Shown in pieces: positions 32,536 through 42,000 of a stretch of DNA of 64,000 nt. This DNA comes from Opitutaceae bacterium (GTDB lineage Bacteria > Verrucomicrobiota > Verrucomicrobiia > Opitutales > Opitutaceae), in the NCBI GenBank assembly GCA_016711225.1, contig JADJTK010000016.1, positions 1-64,000 of the forward strand, in the 5' to 3' direction. The position numbers and the translations under genes are program-made. Position 1 is the first letter of the stretch. Each line of letters opens with the position of its first letter. The notes beneath the pieces were generated by a model. The model was not told the DNA's origin. It worked only from the letters and a program-made list of their open reading frames with translations, and searched no databases.

Positions 32536-35500
32536 GTGCCGGTCAATCTCCGCGCGGTTCCTAGGGAACGGTCCGTTCCCTCCGAGCAGCGCTCGCTGGC
32601 GGCATTGCCGCCTTGGTCGCCTTCTCGCCGCCATCGTCCGCGTTCGCCGGCCACCGCGCAGACCACCGAAGCCCGCGTCGATCTCTCCGTCTTCGCCGGC
32701 ACCGTCAGCCCCGGCTCGGCCGACGGCAACGGCGCCGCCGCACGCTTCAACGGCCCCGCCGGTGCCGCCGTCGACGCGGCAGGGAATCTCTACATCTCCG
32801 ATACCGGCAACGGCACCATCCGCAAGATCACGCCGGCCGGCGTCGTCACCACGCTCGCCGGTTCGCCCGGGCTGTGGGGCTCCACTGATGACACCGGCTC
32901 CGCCGCGCGCTTCAGCACGCCACTGCATTTGGCGGTCGACAGTTCCGGCACTGTCTTCGTGGCCGACGCGGCCAACGGCGCTCTGCGCAAGATCACCGCT
33001 GGGGGTGTCGTCACGACCTTCGATCTCTCTGCCGCCCGCCCGGCGATCAACGGCCTCGGCGGTGTCGCCGTCACGCCCGACGGGCAGACCGTCTACTTCA
33101 CCGACCGGGGCAACAACGTCGTGCGCCGCATCGTCGCGGGCGGCGCCGTCACGGTCTTCGCCGGCGATCCGCTGCACGCCGGTTCAGCCGAGGGCACGAG
33201 CACCGCGGCGCGCTTCTACGAGCCCACCGGCCTCGCTCGCGATGCCGCAGGCAACCTCTACGTGGCCGATTCGCGCAACCACACGATCCGCAAGATCACT
33301 TCCGGGGGCGTGGTCACCACGCTGGCCGGCACGGCCGGTGTCCTCGGCTCGGCCGATGGTGTTGGCCCCGCCGCGCAGTTCTATCTTCCGCGTGCGGTCG
33401 CGGTGGATAGGGATGGCAATGTCTATGTGGCTGACGCCGGCAACCACACCGTGCGCAAGATCGCCGCTTCGGGTGCGGCCGTGACCACGGTCGCGGGCAC
33501 CGCCGAGGTCGCCGGCAGTGCCACCGGTACGGGGGCCGCGGCGCGTTTCGATTTGCCCGCCGCGCTCGCCGCTCTCGGCGACGGCACGCTCTACGTGACC
33601 GACTCGCGCAACAACGTTGTGCGTAAGATCACCCCGGCCGGCGTGGTCACCACCTTCGCCGGCGTCGCGCCGGCGTCGACCAACGGCACCGGCGCCGTCG
33701 CGCGTTTCCGCCAGCCTCAGGCGCTCGACTGTGATGGCGCGGGAAATCTTTATGTGGCCGATGCGGCCGACTCGGTCGTGCGCCGGATTACTCCGGCCGG
33801 TGCCGTCTCGATCCTCGCCGGCACCGCGGGCCTCACCGGCACCGCCGACGGCACGGGCGCCGCGGCGCGTTTCAACCAGCCCGAGGGCATCCTCGCGGCC
33901 ACCGACGGCACGGTCTACGTGGCCGACACTCTCAACCACACGATCCGAAAGATTACTACTGCCGGCATCGTCACCACGCTGGCCGGCACCGCAGGCGAGC
34001 AGGGCGACGCGGATGGCTCGGGTGCCGCCGCGCGCTTCCGCCATCCCCAGGGCCTCGCCTTCGACAACGAGGGCAATCTCGTCGTGGCCGACACCTTCAA
34101 CAACATGATCCGGCGCATCACGCCGGCGGGAGTGGTCACCACCGTGGCCGGCACCTCCGCCGCCTACAGCGTCGGTGCGCGCGACGGCACCGGGCCGTCG
34201 GTACAGTTCGAGCATCCGAGTGCTGTCGCTGTGAACGCCGCGGGTGAGATCTTCGTGGCCGATTCCAGCAACGCGGCGATCCGTAAGGTCGACAACGCTG
34301 GCACCGTGTCCACCGCGTACGGCGTCAAAGGCTCCTTTGGCACGAGCGATGGCAACGCCACCGGCGTGCGTTTCCGCCGACCCCTGGCCTTGGCCTTCGA
34401 TGCCGCCGGCAATCTGCTGGTGGCCGACCCCGACGCCGCCACGGTCCGCCTGATAGCACCCGACGGCACCTCCTTCACGGTCGCCGGCTTGGGCGATACT
34501 CCCGGGGCCCTCGACGGTGCGGGCCCGGTGGCGAGGCTGCGCGGCCCGCGGGGTGTGGCCGTGGCACCCAACGGTGCAGTCTACATCGCCGATACCGGCA
34601 ACAACGTGATCCGCCGCGGCGTGGTCGAGTGGGGGACCCCGCCCACGTTCACGCAGCAGCCGACGAAGCTGCGCAATGTCACACCGTACACGTACACAGT
34701 CCAGGCCACCTCCACCGGCGGCGTGCTCCACTACCGTTGGCAGTTCCAGCCGAAGTGGGGTTGGTGGACCGATTGCGCGAGCGACTCGCGCTTCAGCGGC
34801 TCGGATACCGATACCCTTGTCATCCCCGGGATGACTCCGGCGCTCACCGACACGAAGATCCGGTGCCTGATCGACAACGGCTATTCCACCGTGGTCGCTT
34901 CCGACGCCGCGAACCTCTGGATGGCAGGCGACACCAGCGTGCGCATCACCGGCGATAGTGCCGACATCGAGCTTGTGGTTACAGTGAGCACGCTGGCCGG
35001 TGCGCCGCGCACTCAGGACCAGTGGGGCAGCAGTTGGGGCATTGTCGATGGCGGGGGTACCGCGGCCAAGTTCTCGGGCCCTCGCGGGGTGGTGATCGCG
35101 GCCGATGGCACCGCCTATGTGGCTGATGCCTTCGGTGGCACGATCCGCCAGGTCCTGCCCGACGGCACTGTCACGACGCTCGCCGGCAAGGCCGGCACGG
35201 CCTCCGGCGAAGGCTGGGGTAATGTCGATGGCACCGGCGACATCGCGCGCTTCGCCGGACCGCAGGCCCTCGCGTTCGCGCCGGACGGCGCCCTCATTGT
35301 GGCCGACACCGACAACGGTACGGTGCGCCGGGTCACGCGCGCCGGCGAGGTCACCACCCTCACCGACAACGCCGGGCAGCCCCACCGCTTCAACCGTCCG
35401 CAGGGCGTGGTCGTCGATCGCCTCGGCACGATCTATGTGGCCGATACGGACGATCTTACGGTCCGCAAGATCGCGCCCGATGGTTCGCTCTCGCTGCTCG

Positions 35501-36939
35501 CCGGCCGTTCGCTGGTCAGTGGCGCGCAGGACGGCCCGGGTGCCAGCGCCACCTTCGGCAGTCCGACCGCCCTCGCGCTCGATCCCGCCGGCGTGCTTTT
35601 CGTGGTCGACCGCGGCAACCACACCATCCGCCGCATCGCGGCCGATGGCACGGTGTCCACGTTTGTGGGACTCGCGGGCCGCAGCGGCGGCGACGATGGG
35701 CAGGGGGCGGCGGCGCGTTTCAACCAGCCCACGGGCATCGCGTTCGATTCGCGCGGTGTGCTCTACGTGGCCGATGCGGGCAATCACGTCGTCCGCATGA
35801 TCACGGCGGACGGAAGCGTGCGCACCATCGCGGGTCGCAAGCCCGCCGGGCAGGATCGTGGTTGGGGCTACAGCGATGGTGCGGGCGCCTCGGCGCGGTT
35901 CTGGAACCCCTGGGCCCTTGCGTGCGACAACCACGGCAACCTGATCGTGGCCGACGCGGGCAACAGTCAGATCCGGTCGGTCGCCACGCGGGTGCCGTTC
36001 TCCGGCGAGACGCTCACTTTCGGCGTCAACACCCAGGGCAACCCCGGCGGTTTCCAGTGGCAGGCCCAGGAGCCCGGCGCCTCGACTTGGACCAACATCA
36101 CCACCGGAGGCCCGTATACGGTCAGCGGGGGCGGCGACAGTGGCCGGCTCGCCGTGGTCGTCGACGCCTCGTTCGACCGCTATCATTTCCGCTGCCACGT
36201 CAGCCGGGCCTACGACCACACGGAGATCGACGGACGGTCCGCGGTGATCGCCGTCGGCATCGCGCCCACGATCACGACCCAACCCGTGGCCGTGAGCGCC
36301 ACTGCAGGGCAGCGCGCCGGCTTCACGGTAGCTGCCACCGGCACGCCTGCGCTCTTCGCGTACCGTTGGCAGCGGCGGGCGGGCGGCGCCGGCGACTGGG
36401 CCGACCTCGCCGAGAGCGCCGTCTTCCGTGGCACGCGCACCGCGACGCTCTCGCTGCCGTCAGTCGGCGGCGCGATGAACGGCGACCAGTTCCGGTGCGT
36501 GGTCGACAACTATGTCGCGACCGCTGCGACTTCGGCTCCCGCCACGCTCACTGTGAGCGGCGAGGCGTATGTCGACTTCGCGTCGTGGCGTGCCGGAAAT
36601 TCGGTGACAGGGGATGCCAATACCGTGCAAGCCGGCTCGGGCGTGACGAATCTGGCCCGCTACGCCTTCGGCCTCGCGCCCAGCGGCGTGGTGGTGAATC
36701 CGGTGTCGATCACGGCGACCACCGGCACCGGAACTCGGTACCTCCAAGTCGGCTTCAAGCGGAAGACGGCCGCGAGCGACATCCACTACGTGATCCAGGC
36801 GAGTGCGGACCTCGTCAACTGGACCACGCTCAAGACCATCGAACCCGGTTCGCCGATCGGCGTGCTCGAACAGGACAACGTCGCCATCGGCAGCGTCCCG
36901 CGGCGTTTCCTGCGGGTGAAGGTCGAGCCCAAGCCGTGA
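32536..36939 (+). CDS. Module unit 1: NHL-repeat/Ig-like exported protein, N-terminus damaged
   Basis: About 1467 residues. From residue ~45 (QTTEARVDLSVFAGTVSPGS) it matches the two sister genes: some 13 NHL repeats of ~57 residues (typical unit NLYVADSRNHTIRKIT), an Ig-like insert (TPPTFTQQPTKLRNVTP), a second NHL block of about five repeats, two further Ig-like domains (ITTQPVAVSATAGQRAGF) and the C-terminal region starting YVDFASWRAGNSV. The usual start, ATG 32370 (MKLFSFLLPFLRQ), runs into TAG beside an inserted repeat. The signal core GGIAALVAFSPPSSAFAG survives in that frame at 32598-32650, but a +1 shift separates it from the mature frame. As read from 32536 there is no signal peptide, so export is doubtful. 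Confidence 0.75.
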   Translation: MPVNLRAVPRERSVPSEQRSLAALPPWSPSRRHRPRSPATAQTTEARVDLSVFAGTVSPGSADGNGAAARFNGPAGAAVDAAGNLYISDTGNGTIRKITPAGVVTTLAGSPGLWGSTDDTGSAARFSTPLHLAVDSSGTVFVADAANGALRKITAGGVVTTFDLSAARPAINGLGGVAVTPDGQTVYFTDRGNNVVRRIVAGGAVTVFAGDPLHAGSAEGTSTAARFYEPTGLARDAAGNLYVADSRNHTIRKITSGGVVTTLAGTAGVLGSADGVGPAAQFYLPRAVAVDRDGNVYVADAGNHTVRKIAASGAAVTTVAGTAEVAGSATGTGAAARFDLPAALAALGDGTLYVTDSRNNVVRKITPAGVVTTFAGVAPASTNGTGAVARFRQPQALDCDGAGNLYVADAADSVVRRITPAGAVSILAGTAGLTGTADGTGAAARFNQPEGILAATDGTVYVADTLNHTIRKITTAGIVTTLAGTAGEQGDADGSGAAARFRHPQGLAFDNEGNLVVADTFNNMIRRITPAGVVTTVAGTSAAYSVGARDGTGPSVQFEHPSAVAVNAAGEIFVADSSNAAIRKVDNAGTVSTAYGVKGSFGTSDGNATGVRFRRPLALAFDAAGNLLVADPDAATVRLIAPDGTSFTVAGLGDTPGALDGAGPVARLRGPRGVAVAPNGAVYIADTGNNVIRRGVVEWGTPPTFTQQPTKLRNVTPYTYTVQATSTGGVLHYRWQFQPKWGWWTDCASDSRFSGSDTDTLVIPGMTPALTDTKIRCLIDNGYSTVVASDAANLWMAGDTSVRITGDSADIELVVTVSTLAGAPRTQDQWGSSWGIVDGGGTAAKFSGPRGVVIAADGTAYVADAFGGTIRQVLPDGTVTTLAGKAGTASGEGWGNVDGTGDIARFAGPQALAFAPDGALIVADTDNGTVRRVTRAGEVTTLTDNAGQPHRFNRPQGVVVDRLGTIYVADTDDLTVRKIAPDGSLSLLAGRSLVSGAQDGPGASATFGSPTALALDPAGVLFVVDRGNHTIRRIAADGTVSTFVGLAGRSGGDDGQGAAARFNQPTGIAFDSRGVLYVADAGNHVVRMITADGSVRTIAGRKPAGQDRGWGYSDGAGASARFWNPWALACDNHGNLIVADAGNSQIRSVATRVPFSGETLTFGVNTQGNPGGFQWQAQEPGASTWTNITTGGPYTVSGGGDSGRLAVVVDASFDRYHFRCHVSRAYDHTEIDGRSAVIAVGIAPTITTQPVAVSATAGQRAGFTVAATGTPALFAYRWQRRAGGAGDWADLAESAVFRGTRTATLSLPSVGGAMNGDQFRCVVDNYVATAATSAPATLTVSGEAYVDFASWRAGNSVTGDANTVQAGSGVTNLARYAFGLAPSGVVVNPVSITATTGTGTRYLQVGFKRKTAASDIHYVIQASADLVNWTTLKTIEPGSPIGVLEQDNVAIGSVPRRFLRVKVEPKP
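32564..32580 (+). repeat. Short palindrome in the damaged signal region
   Basis: GGGAACGG-T-CCGTTCCC is a perfect 8-bp inverted repeat. A related GGAACG/CGTTCC element sits at the equivalent place in unit 3. Confidence 0.6.
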
Positions 36940-37167
36940 GGGGTAACGAAGGGTGTCCGTTAGGGACGCTGTCCTGCTGCGCTCCACAGTTCGCGGGTCG
37001 CCGTCCTGCGCCGCCCGCCCCATGGCGGACTGAAGAGCTGCGCCACCTGCGCCGGCCTCTGCAGGCCGGCGCGATGCACTTGCGAGGACTTTGTGAAACC
37101 GGAGGGGGATTGTGCTCCGGGCTTGCTGGGCGTGTGGTGTTTTGTCTTGGAGTTGCACTCCCCCACT

Positions 37168-38988
37168 ATGAGACCCCCACGCCTTTCCGCGGTCGCCGCG
37201 GCTCTCCTTCTCAGCGCGCTCGCATCGGCCGCCGACAACCGCAATCCCGATCATCCGTCTGTCGCCAGCGCCACCCAATGGGCCCGTGAGGATGAGACGT
37301 GGGTCCGCCCCTGGGGCAATGCCGGCGGGTGGTGGCCCGACAAGCTGTTCTGGCACGACTCCAACAAGATGCTGCACCGGGAATCCCGGGTCGAAGCCGA
37401 TGGCGTGGAGGCCGGCGGCCGGTACGCGATGATGGAGGGCCTCGCCTGGCTCGACACCTACATCGAGGGCAACCCGAAGGCACCCGATGGCGGCGGTGGC
37501 TTGGCCTTGGACTGGCCGGGCTGGGTGGCCTATGCCAACTGGCACAAGCAGCGCGACCATCTCATGGGGCGGACCCCGAACGGGGGCTTCAATTTCTACC
37601 TGCTCGGCTGGGTCTCGCCCGCCACGCCGCTCGACCGGGCGGACTGGGGTGTCGACTCGGCAAATACGCCCCACGCGACCTACGGCGACTTCATTGCTGA
37701 ACGCCTGGCCACGCTCGCCGTTGAAGACCATTACAGTGGCTATTTCGCCGCCGACCTGTTGGCGAACATGCCGAACCTGTTCGTCAACAGCGCCGACTTC
37801 CACCCGCGCAACGTCGAGGCCTTCGAACAGCGCCTCGGTTACCCGATTCCGGGCACGACCGCGCCGGAGAAGGCCCGCTACATCACCGGGCACCTGATGC
37901 CGGAGTGGGCGGACTACTGGAGCGACGCCTACGGGCACTATTTCGCGGAGATCGTCAAACGGATCGAGGCGCGGCGTGGCCGGCCGGCGTTGGTCGGCAG
38001 CCAGATCTACGGCGACGTCACCCTCACCCGCTGGCTGGGCGGCGACACGCGGCGCTATCTGAAGATCTTGTCGCCGGAGCATTGGATCTTCGACCTGGAG
38101 ATGCAGAGCGATCCGATGCGCGAGGTGAAGACCGCCGGCTTCTACGCCGCCACGGTCGGCACGATGTGCGCGTGGGAACCCTCGCTGTGGTTGTGTTCGA
38201 AGATGGATGTCTTCGACGGCACCTTTTCGGACAGTCTGACGCTCTCCGGCCTGCCCCGGGCCACTGGCGACGCCGTCCTGCACACAGCCTGGTTTCAGGA
38301 TGTCTTCATCCACATTGCCACCCGTGAGGGCACGGTGCGGCGCGGCGTTACGGCGTTGGAGTATGGTTACGGCGCGAGCCAGATGAACGACATCGACCAG
38401 CGCATCCGGCAGGCGATGTGGAACTACATCCCGCGCAAGCCGTTTGGCCCAGGCTTCTACTATTCGGAGGCGATGGTGCGCAGTTTCGAGCGCGAGGGCA
38501 CCTGCTGGCGGGTGAACAACGAGGCGATGGCGGCGTTTTCGAAAGTTGGTTGCGGCTACTTTGCCACCGACGCGGCGCTCGAGCTGCTCGGGCCAGCGAC
38601 GAAGCCCGATTGCTGGATCGTGGTGCGCCAGGATCGTCTGCCCGCGGCCGAGCGGGCCAAGCTCGAGGCGATCGCGCCGGTAGTCACGCCCGAGCAGGCC
38701 GCGGCCCGTACCCCTGTACGGACTTCGGCCAACGGCAACGGTTGGGGCTTCATCGATCAGCAGGGTCGACTCGTGCTGGTCGTGGCCAATCTGGTGCGCG
38801 GCGACAGCGCCGTGCAGCTCGATCTGACCGGACTGGTGGACGGAGCCTACGCGCCGATCGACGGTCTGACCGGAGCCGTGGCGACCAACGTGACAGTATC
38901 GGGAGGTCGAGCACGATTCTCCCTCAACCTCGGCGACTACGACACCCGGCTGCTGGTTTTCCCGGCGGGAGCAGTGGTCAACAACTGA
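37168..38988 (+). CDS. Module unit 2: exported ~606-aa protein of unrecognised family (copy 2)
   Basis: Signal peptide MRPPRLSAVAAALLLSALASAA. Colinear with copies 1 and 3 over its whole length, with the same landmarks (GWVSPATPLDRADWGVD, LMPEWADYWSDAYGHYFAEI, IFDLEMQSD, KVGCGYFATDAALELL, DYDTRLLVFPAG). It diverges most in the N-terminal ~100 residues (GWWPDKLFWHDSNKM). ATG 37168 aligns with the starts of the other copies; the frame also extends upstream without a signal peptide. The paired NHL gene starts 13 bases after the stop. Confidence 0.75.
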   Translation: MRPPRLSAVAAALLLSALASAADNRNPDHPSVASATQWAREDETWVRPWGNAGGWWPDKLFWHDSNKMLHRESRVEADGVEAGGRYAMMEGLAWLDTYIEGNPKAPDGGGGLALDWPGWVAYANWHKQRDHLMGRTPNGGFNFYLLGWVSPATPLDRADWGVDSANTPHATYGDFIAERLATLAVEDHYSGYFAADLLANMPNLFVNSADFHPRNVEAFEQRLGYPIPGTTAPEKARYITGHLMPEWADYWSDAYGHYFAEIVKRIEARRGRPALVGSQIYGDVTLTRWLGGDTRRYLKILSPEHWIFDLEMQSDPMREVKTAGFYAATVGTMCAWEPSLWLCSKMDVFDGTFSDSLTLSGLPRATGDAVLHTAWFQDVFIHIATREGTVRRGVTALEYGYGASQMNDIDQRIRQAMWNYIPRKPFGPGFYYSEAMVRSFEREGTCWRVNNEAMAAFSKVGCGYFATDAALELLGPATKPDCWIVVRQDRLPAAERAKLEAIAPVVTPEQAAARTPVRTSANGNGWGFIDQQGRLVLVVANLVRGDSAVQLDLTGLVDGAYAPIDGLTGAVATNVTVSGGRARFSLNLGDYDTRLLVFPAGAVVNN

Positions 38989-39001
38989 CGAGGACGACGC
39001 C

Positions 39002-42000
39002 ATGAACTATTCTTTCCTTTCTTCGTTCTTCGTCGGGGCGGCGGTTCTTTCCGGACTGCTGGCGCAGCCGCGGTTGGCGGCGCAGGGCACCGAAGTCCGC
39101 GCGGATCTCTCGGTGCTCGCCGGCGCGGTGAGTCCCGGCGCGGTCGACGCCACCGGCGCCGCGGCGCTCTTCAACGGCCCGGCCGGTGTCGCGCTCGACA
39201 AGAACGGCAATCTCTACATCGCCGACACGGGCAACGGCACCATCCGCAAGGTCACTCCGGCGGGTGCGGTGACAACTCTCGCCGGTACGGCGGGGCAATG
39301 GGGTGCGACCGGCGGCACTGGCGCCGCTGCGCGGTTCGCCACGCCGCTGCATCTGGCGGTTGACGATGCGGGCGATGTCTTCGTCGCCGACTCGGCCAAC
39401 GCGGCGATCCGCAAGATCACGGCGGCCGGGGCGGTAACCACCATCGATCTCTCCGCGGCCAATCCGGTGGTGAATGCGCCGACGGGCATCGTCGTCTCTC
39501 CGGATGGCCAGACGGTCTACTTCACTGATCGTGGCAATAACGTCGTGCGCCGTGTCGTGGGCACTGGTCCGGTGACCGTCTTCGCCGGCGATCCGTTACG
39601 CTCGGGCAAGGCCGACGGGCAGGGGACTGCGGCGCGGTTCTTCGAGCCGGCCGGCCTGGCGCGCGATGCCTCCGGCAATCTTTACGTCGCCGATTCGCGC
39701 AACCACACGATTCGCAAAATCACTCCGGCTGGCGCGGTGACGACCGTGGCCGGCATGGCGGAGGTTCCCGGCGCGACGAATGCCAGCGGCCTCGCCGCGC
39801 AGTTCTTCCAGCCTCGCGCTGTTGCGGTGGACGCCGCGGGCAATCTCTACGTCGCGGATACCGGCAATCACGCGGTCCGCAAGATTGAGGCAGGCACGGC
39901 TGCCGTCACCACCTATGCCGGCCTGCTGGAGACTTCGGGCAGTGCGACGGGCACCGGCGCGGCGGCACGTTTCGACTTTCCCGCGGCGCTGACGATTGCG
40001 ACCGATGGGACCCTCTACGTCGCCGATGCGCGCAACAATGTGGTGCGCAAGATCGCCGCCGGCGGAGTAGTGACGCCGTTCGTGGGCACCGCTCCGGGCT
40101 CGACCAATGGCACCGGCATGGCCGCGCGCTTCCGCGGCCCGCGGGCGATCGCGACCGACGCGAACGGCAACGCGTACGTGGCCGACACGCTCAATTCGAC
40201 GATTCGCCAGATCACGTCCACCGGCGTCGTCACCACCTTCGCCGGTTTCGCCGGGACGACGGGCACCACCGACGGCGCGGCGGCGAGCGCGCGCTTCAAC
40301 CAGCCTGAGGGCATCCTGGCGACCTCCGACGGGGCGATCGTCTACGTGGCTGACACCCTCAATCACACGATCCGAAAGATCTCGGGCGGCACGGTTACGA
40401 CATTGGCTGGCGAGCCGGGCGTGCAAGGCGACAGCAACGGCACCGGCGTGGCGGCGCATTTCCGCCACCCGCAGGGCCTCGCGTTCGATCGGGACGGCAA
40501 CCTCATCGTCGCCGACACGTTCAACAACCTGATCCGCCGCGTGACTCCGGCGGGTGTCGTCACGACCGTCGTCGGCAGTTCGACGATTTGGGGCGTGGGC
40601 GGCAACGACGGCTCCGGTCTCCAGGTGCAGTTTGAGCATCCGACGGCCGTGGCGGTGAATTCGACCGGCGATATTTTCGTCGCCGATGGTGGCAACGCCA
40701 CGATCCGCAAGGTCACCGCCGGCGGGGCCGTGACAACCGTCTTCGGCACCAAAGGCAATTTCTGGACGGCGGATGGCAGCGGTGCCGACGCACGCTTCCG
40801 GCGTCCCACCGCGCTAGCCTTCGACACCGCGGGAAATCTTCTGGTGGCTGACCCGGATGCGGAGACCGTGCGGCTGATTACGCCGGCGGGGGTGAGCTTG
40901 ACCGTGGCTGGGGTAGGCGACTCGGCCGGTTCCATGGCTGGCGCCGGTCCCGTGGCGCGATTGGCGGCGCCCCAGGGTGTCGCGGTCGCCTCCGATGGTA
41001 CGATCCTGATTGCTGACACCGGCAATCACATCATCCGCCGTGGCGTGGTCACGTGGGGCACGCCGCCGACGATCACCCAGCAGCCGACCGGCCTCAACGG
41101 CCCGCCCAAGGCGCTCCAGATCAAGGTGACCTCGGTGAGCGGCCCCGTGCGCTACCGCTGGCAGATTCAGCCGCGCTGGGGCCAGTGGACCGACCTGACC
41201 AACGACGGAACCTTTGCGGGCGTGAACACCGACACGCTGTCTTTCCCGGGCGGAACTTCCGCCCTCAATGAGAGCCAGGTGCGTTGCGTGCTCGACAACG
41301 GCTTCTCGACGTTGGTGTACACCAATACCGCCGGACTCTTTTTCCCGGGGAACAATGCGGTGTGGATCACCGGCAACCCCGGCGACAAGGAATTGGTTGT
41401 GGCGGTCGTGGCGCTCGCCGGCGCCCAAAACACGACCGGTTTGTGGGGCCGGAGCTGGGGCATCGCCGACGGCGTCGGCAATCTGGCAAAATTCTCCGGT
41501 CCGCGCGCTGCGGTGATCGATGCGGCGGGCATCACGTACGTGGTTGACTGCGCCGGTGGCACGATCCGCAAGGTCCTCGCTGACGGCACGACGACCACGC
41601 TCGCCGGCAACGCCGACACCAAGAACGGCGGCGGGTGGGGCAAGGTCGACGGCGCGGGCAGCGTTGCGCGTTTCGCCGGACCGCAGGCCATTGCACTCGC
41701 GCCCGACGGCAACCTCCTCGTCGCCGACACGGAGAACAACATTCTGCGCCGAGTCACGCCGACTGGCGTGGTGACGACGGTGTCCGACGGCGCGGGCGCG
41801 CCCTATCGTTTCCATCGACCGCAAGGTGTAGCGGTGGATACATTGGGGACGATCTATGTCTCTGACTCCGACGACTTCACGGTCCGGAAGATTTCGCCCG
41901 CCGGTGTGCTCTCGCTCGTGGCCGGCAGTTCGCTGGTTTCCGGGTCCCTGGACGGCACCGGAGCTGGCGCGAGGTTTGGCAGTCCCACGGCTCTGGCGGT

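Noticed and set aside
33184..36282. A 1032-codon open frame on the minus strand opposite NHL copy 1, and a similar 847-codon one at 36460-39003
   Set aside because: Both are shadows created by the GC-rich codon use and repeat structure of the plus-strand genes. They lack family features and overlap clearly real coding sequence.
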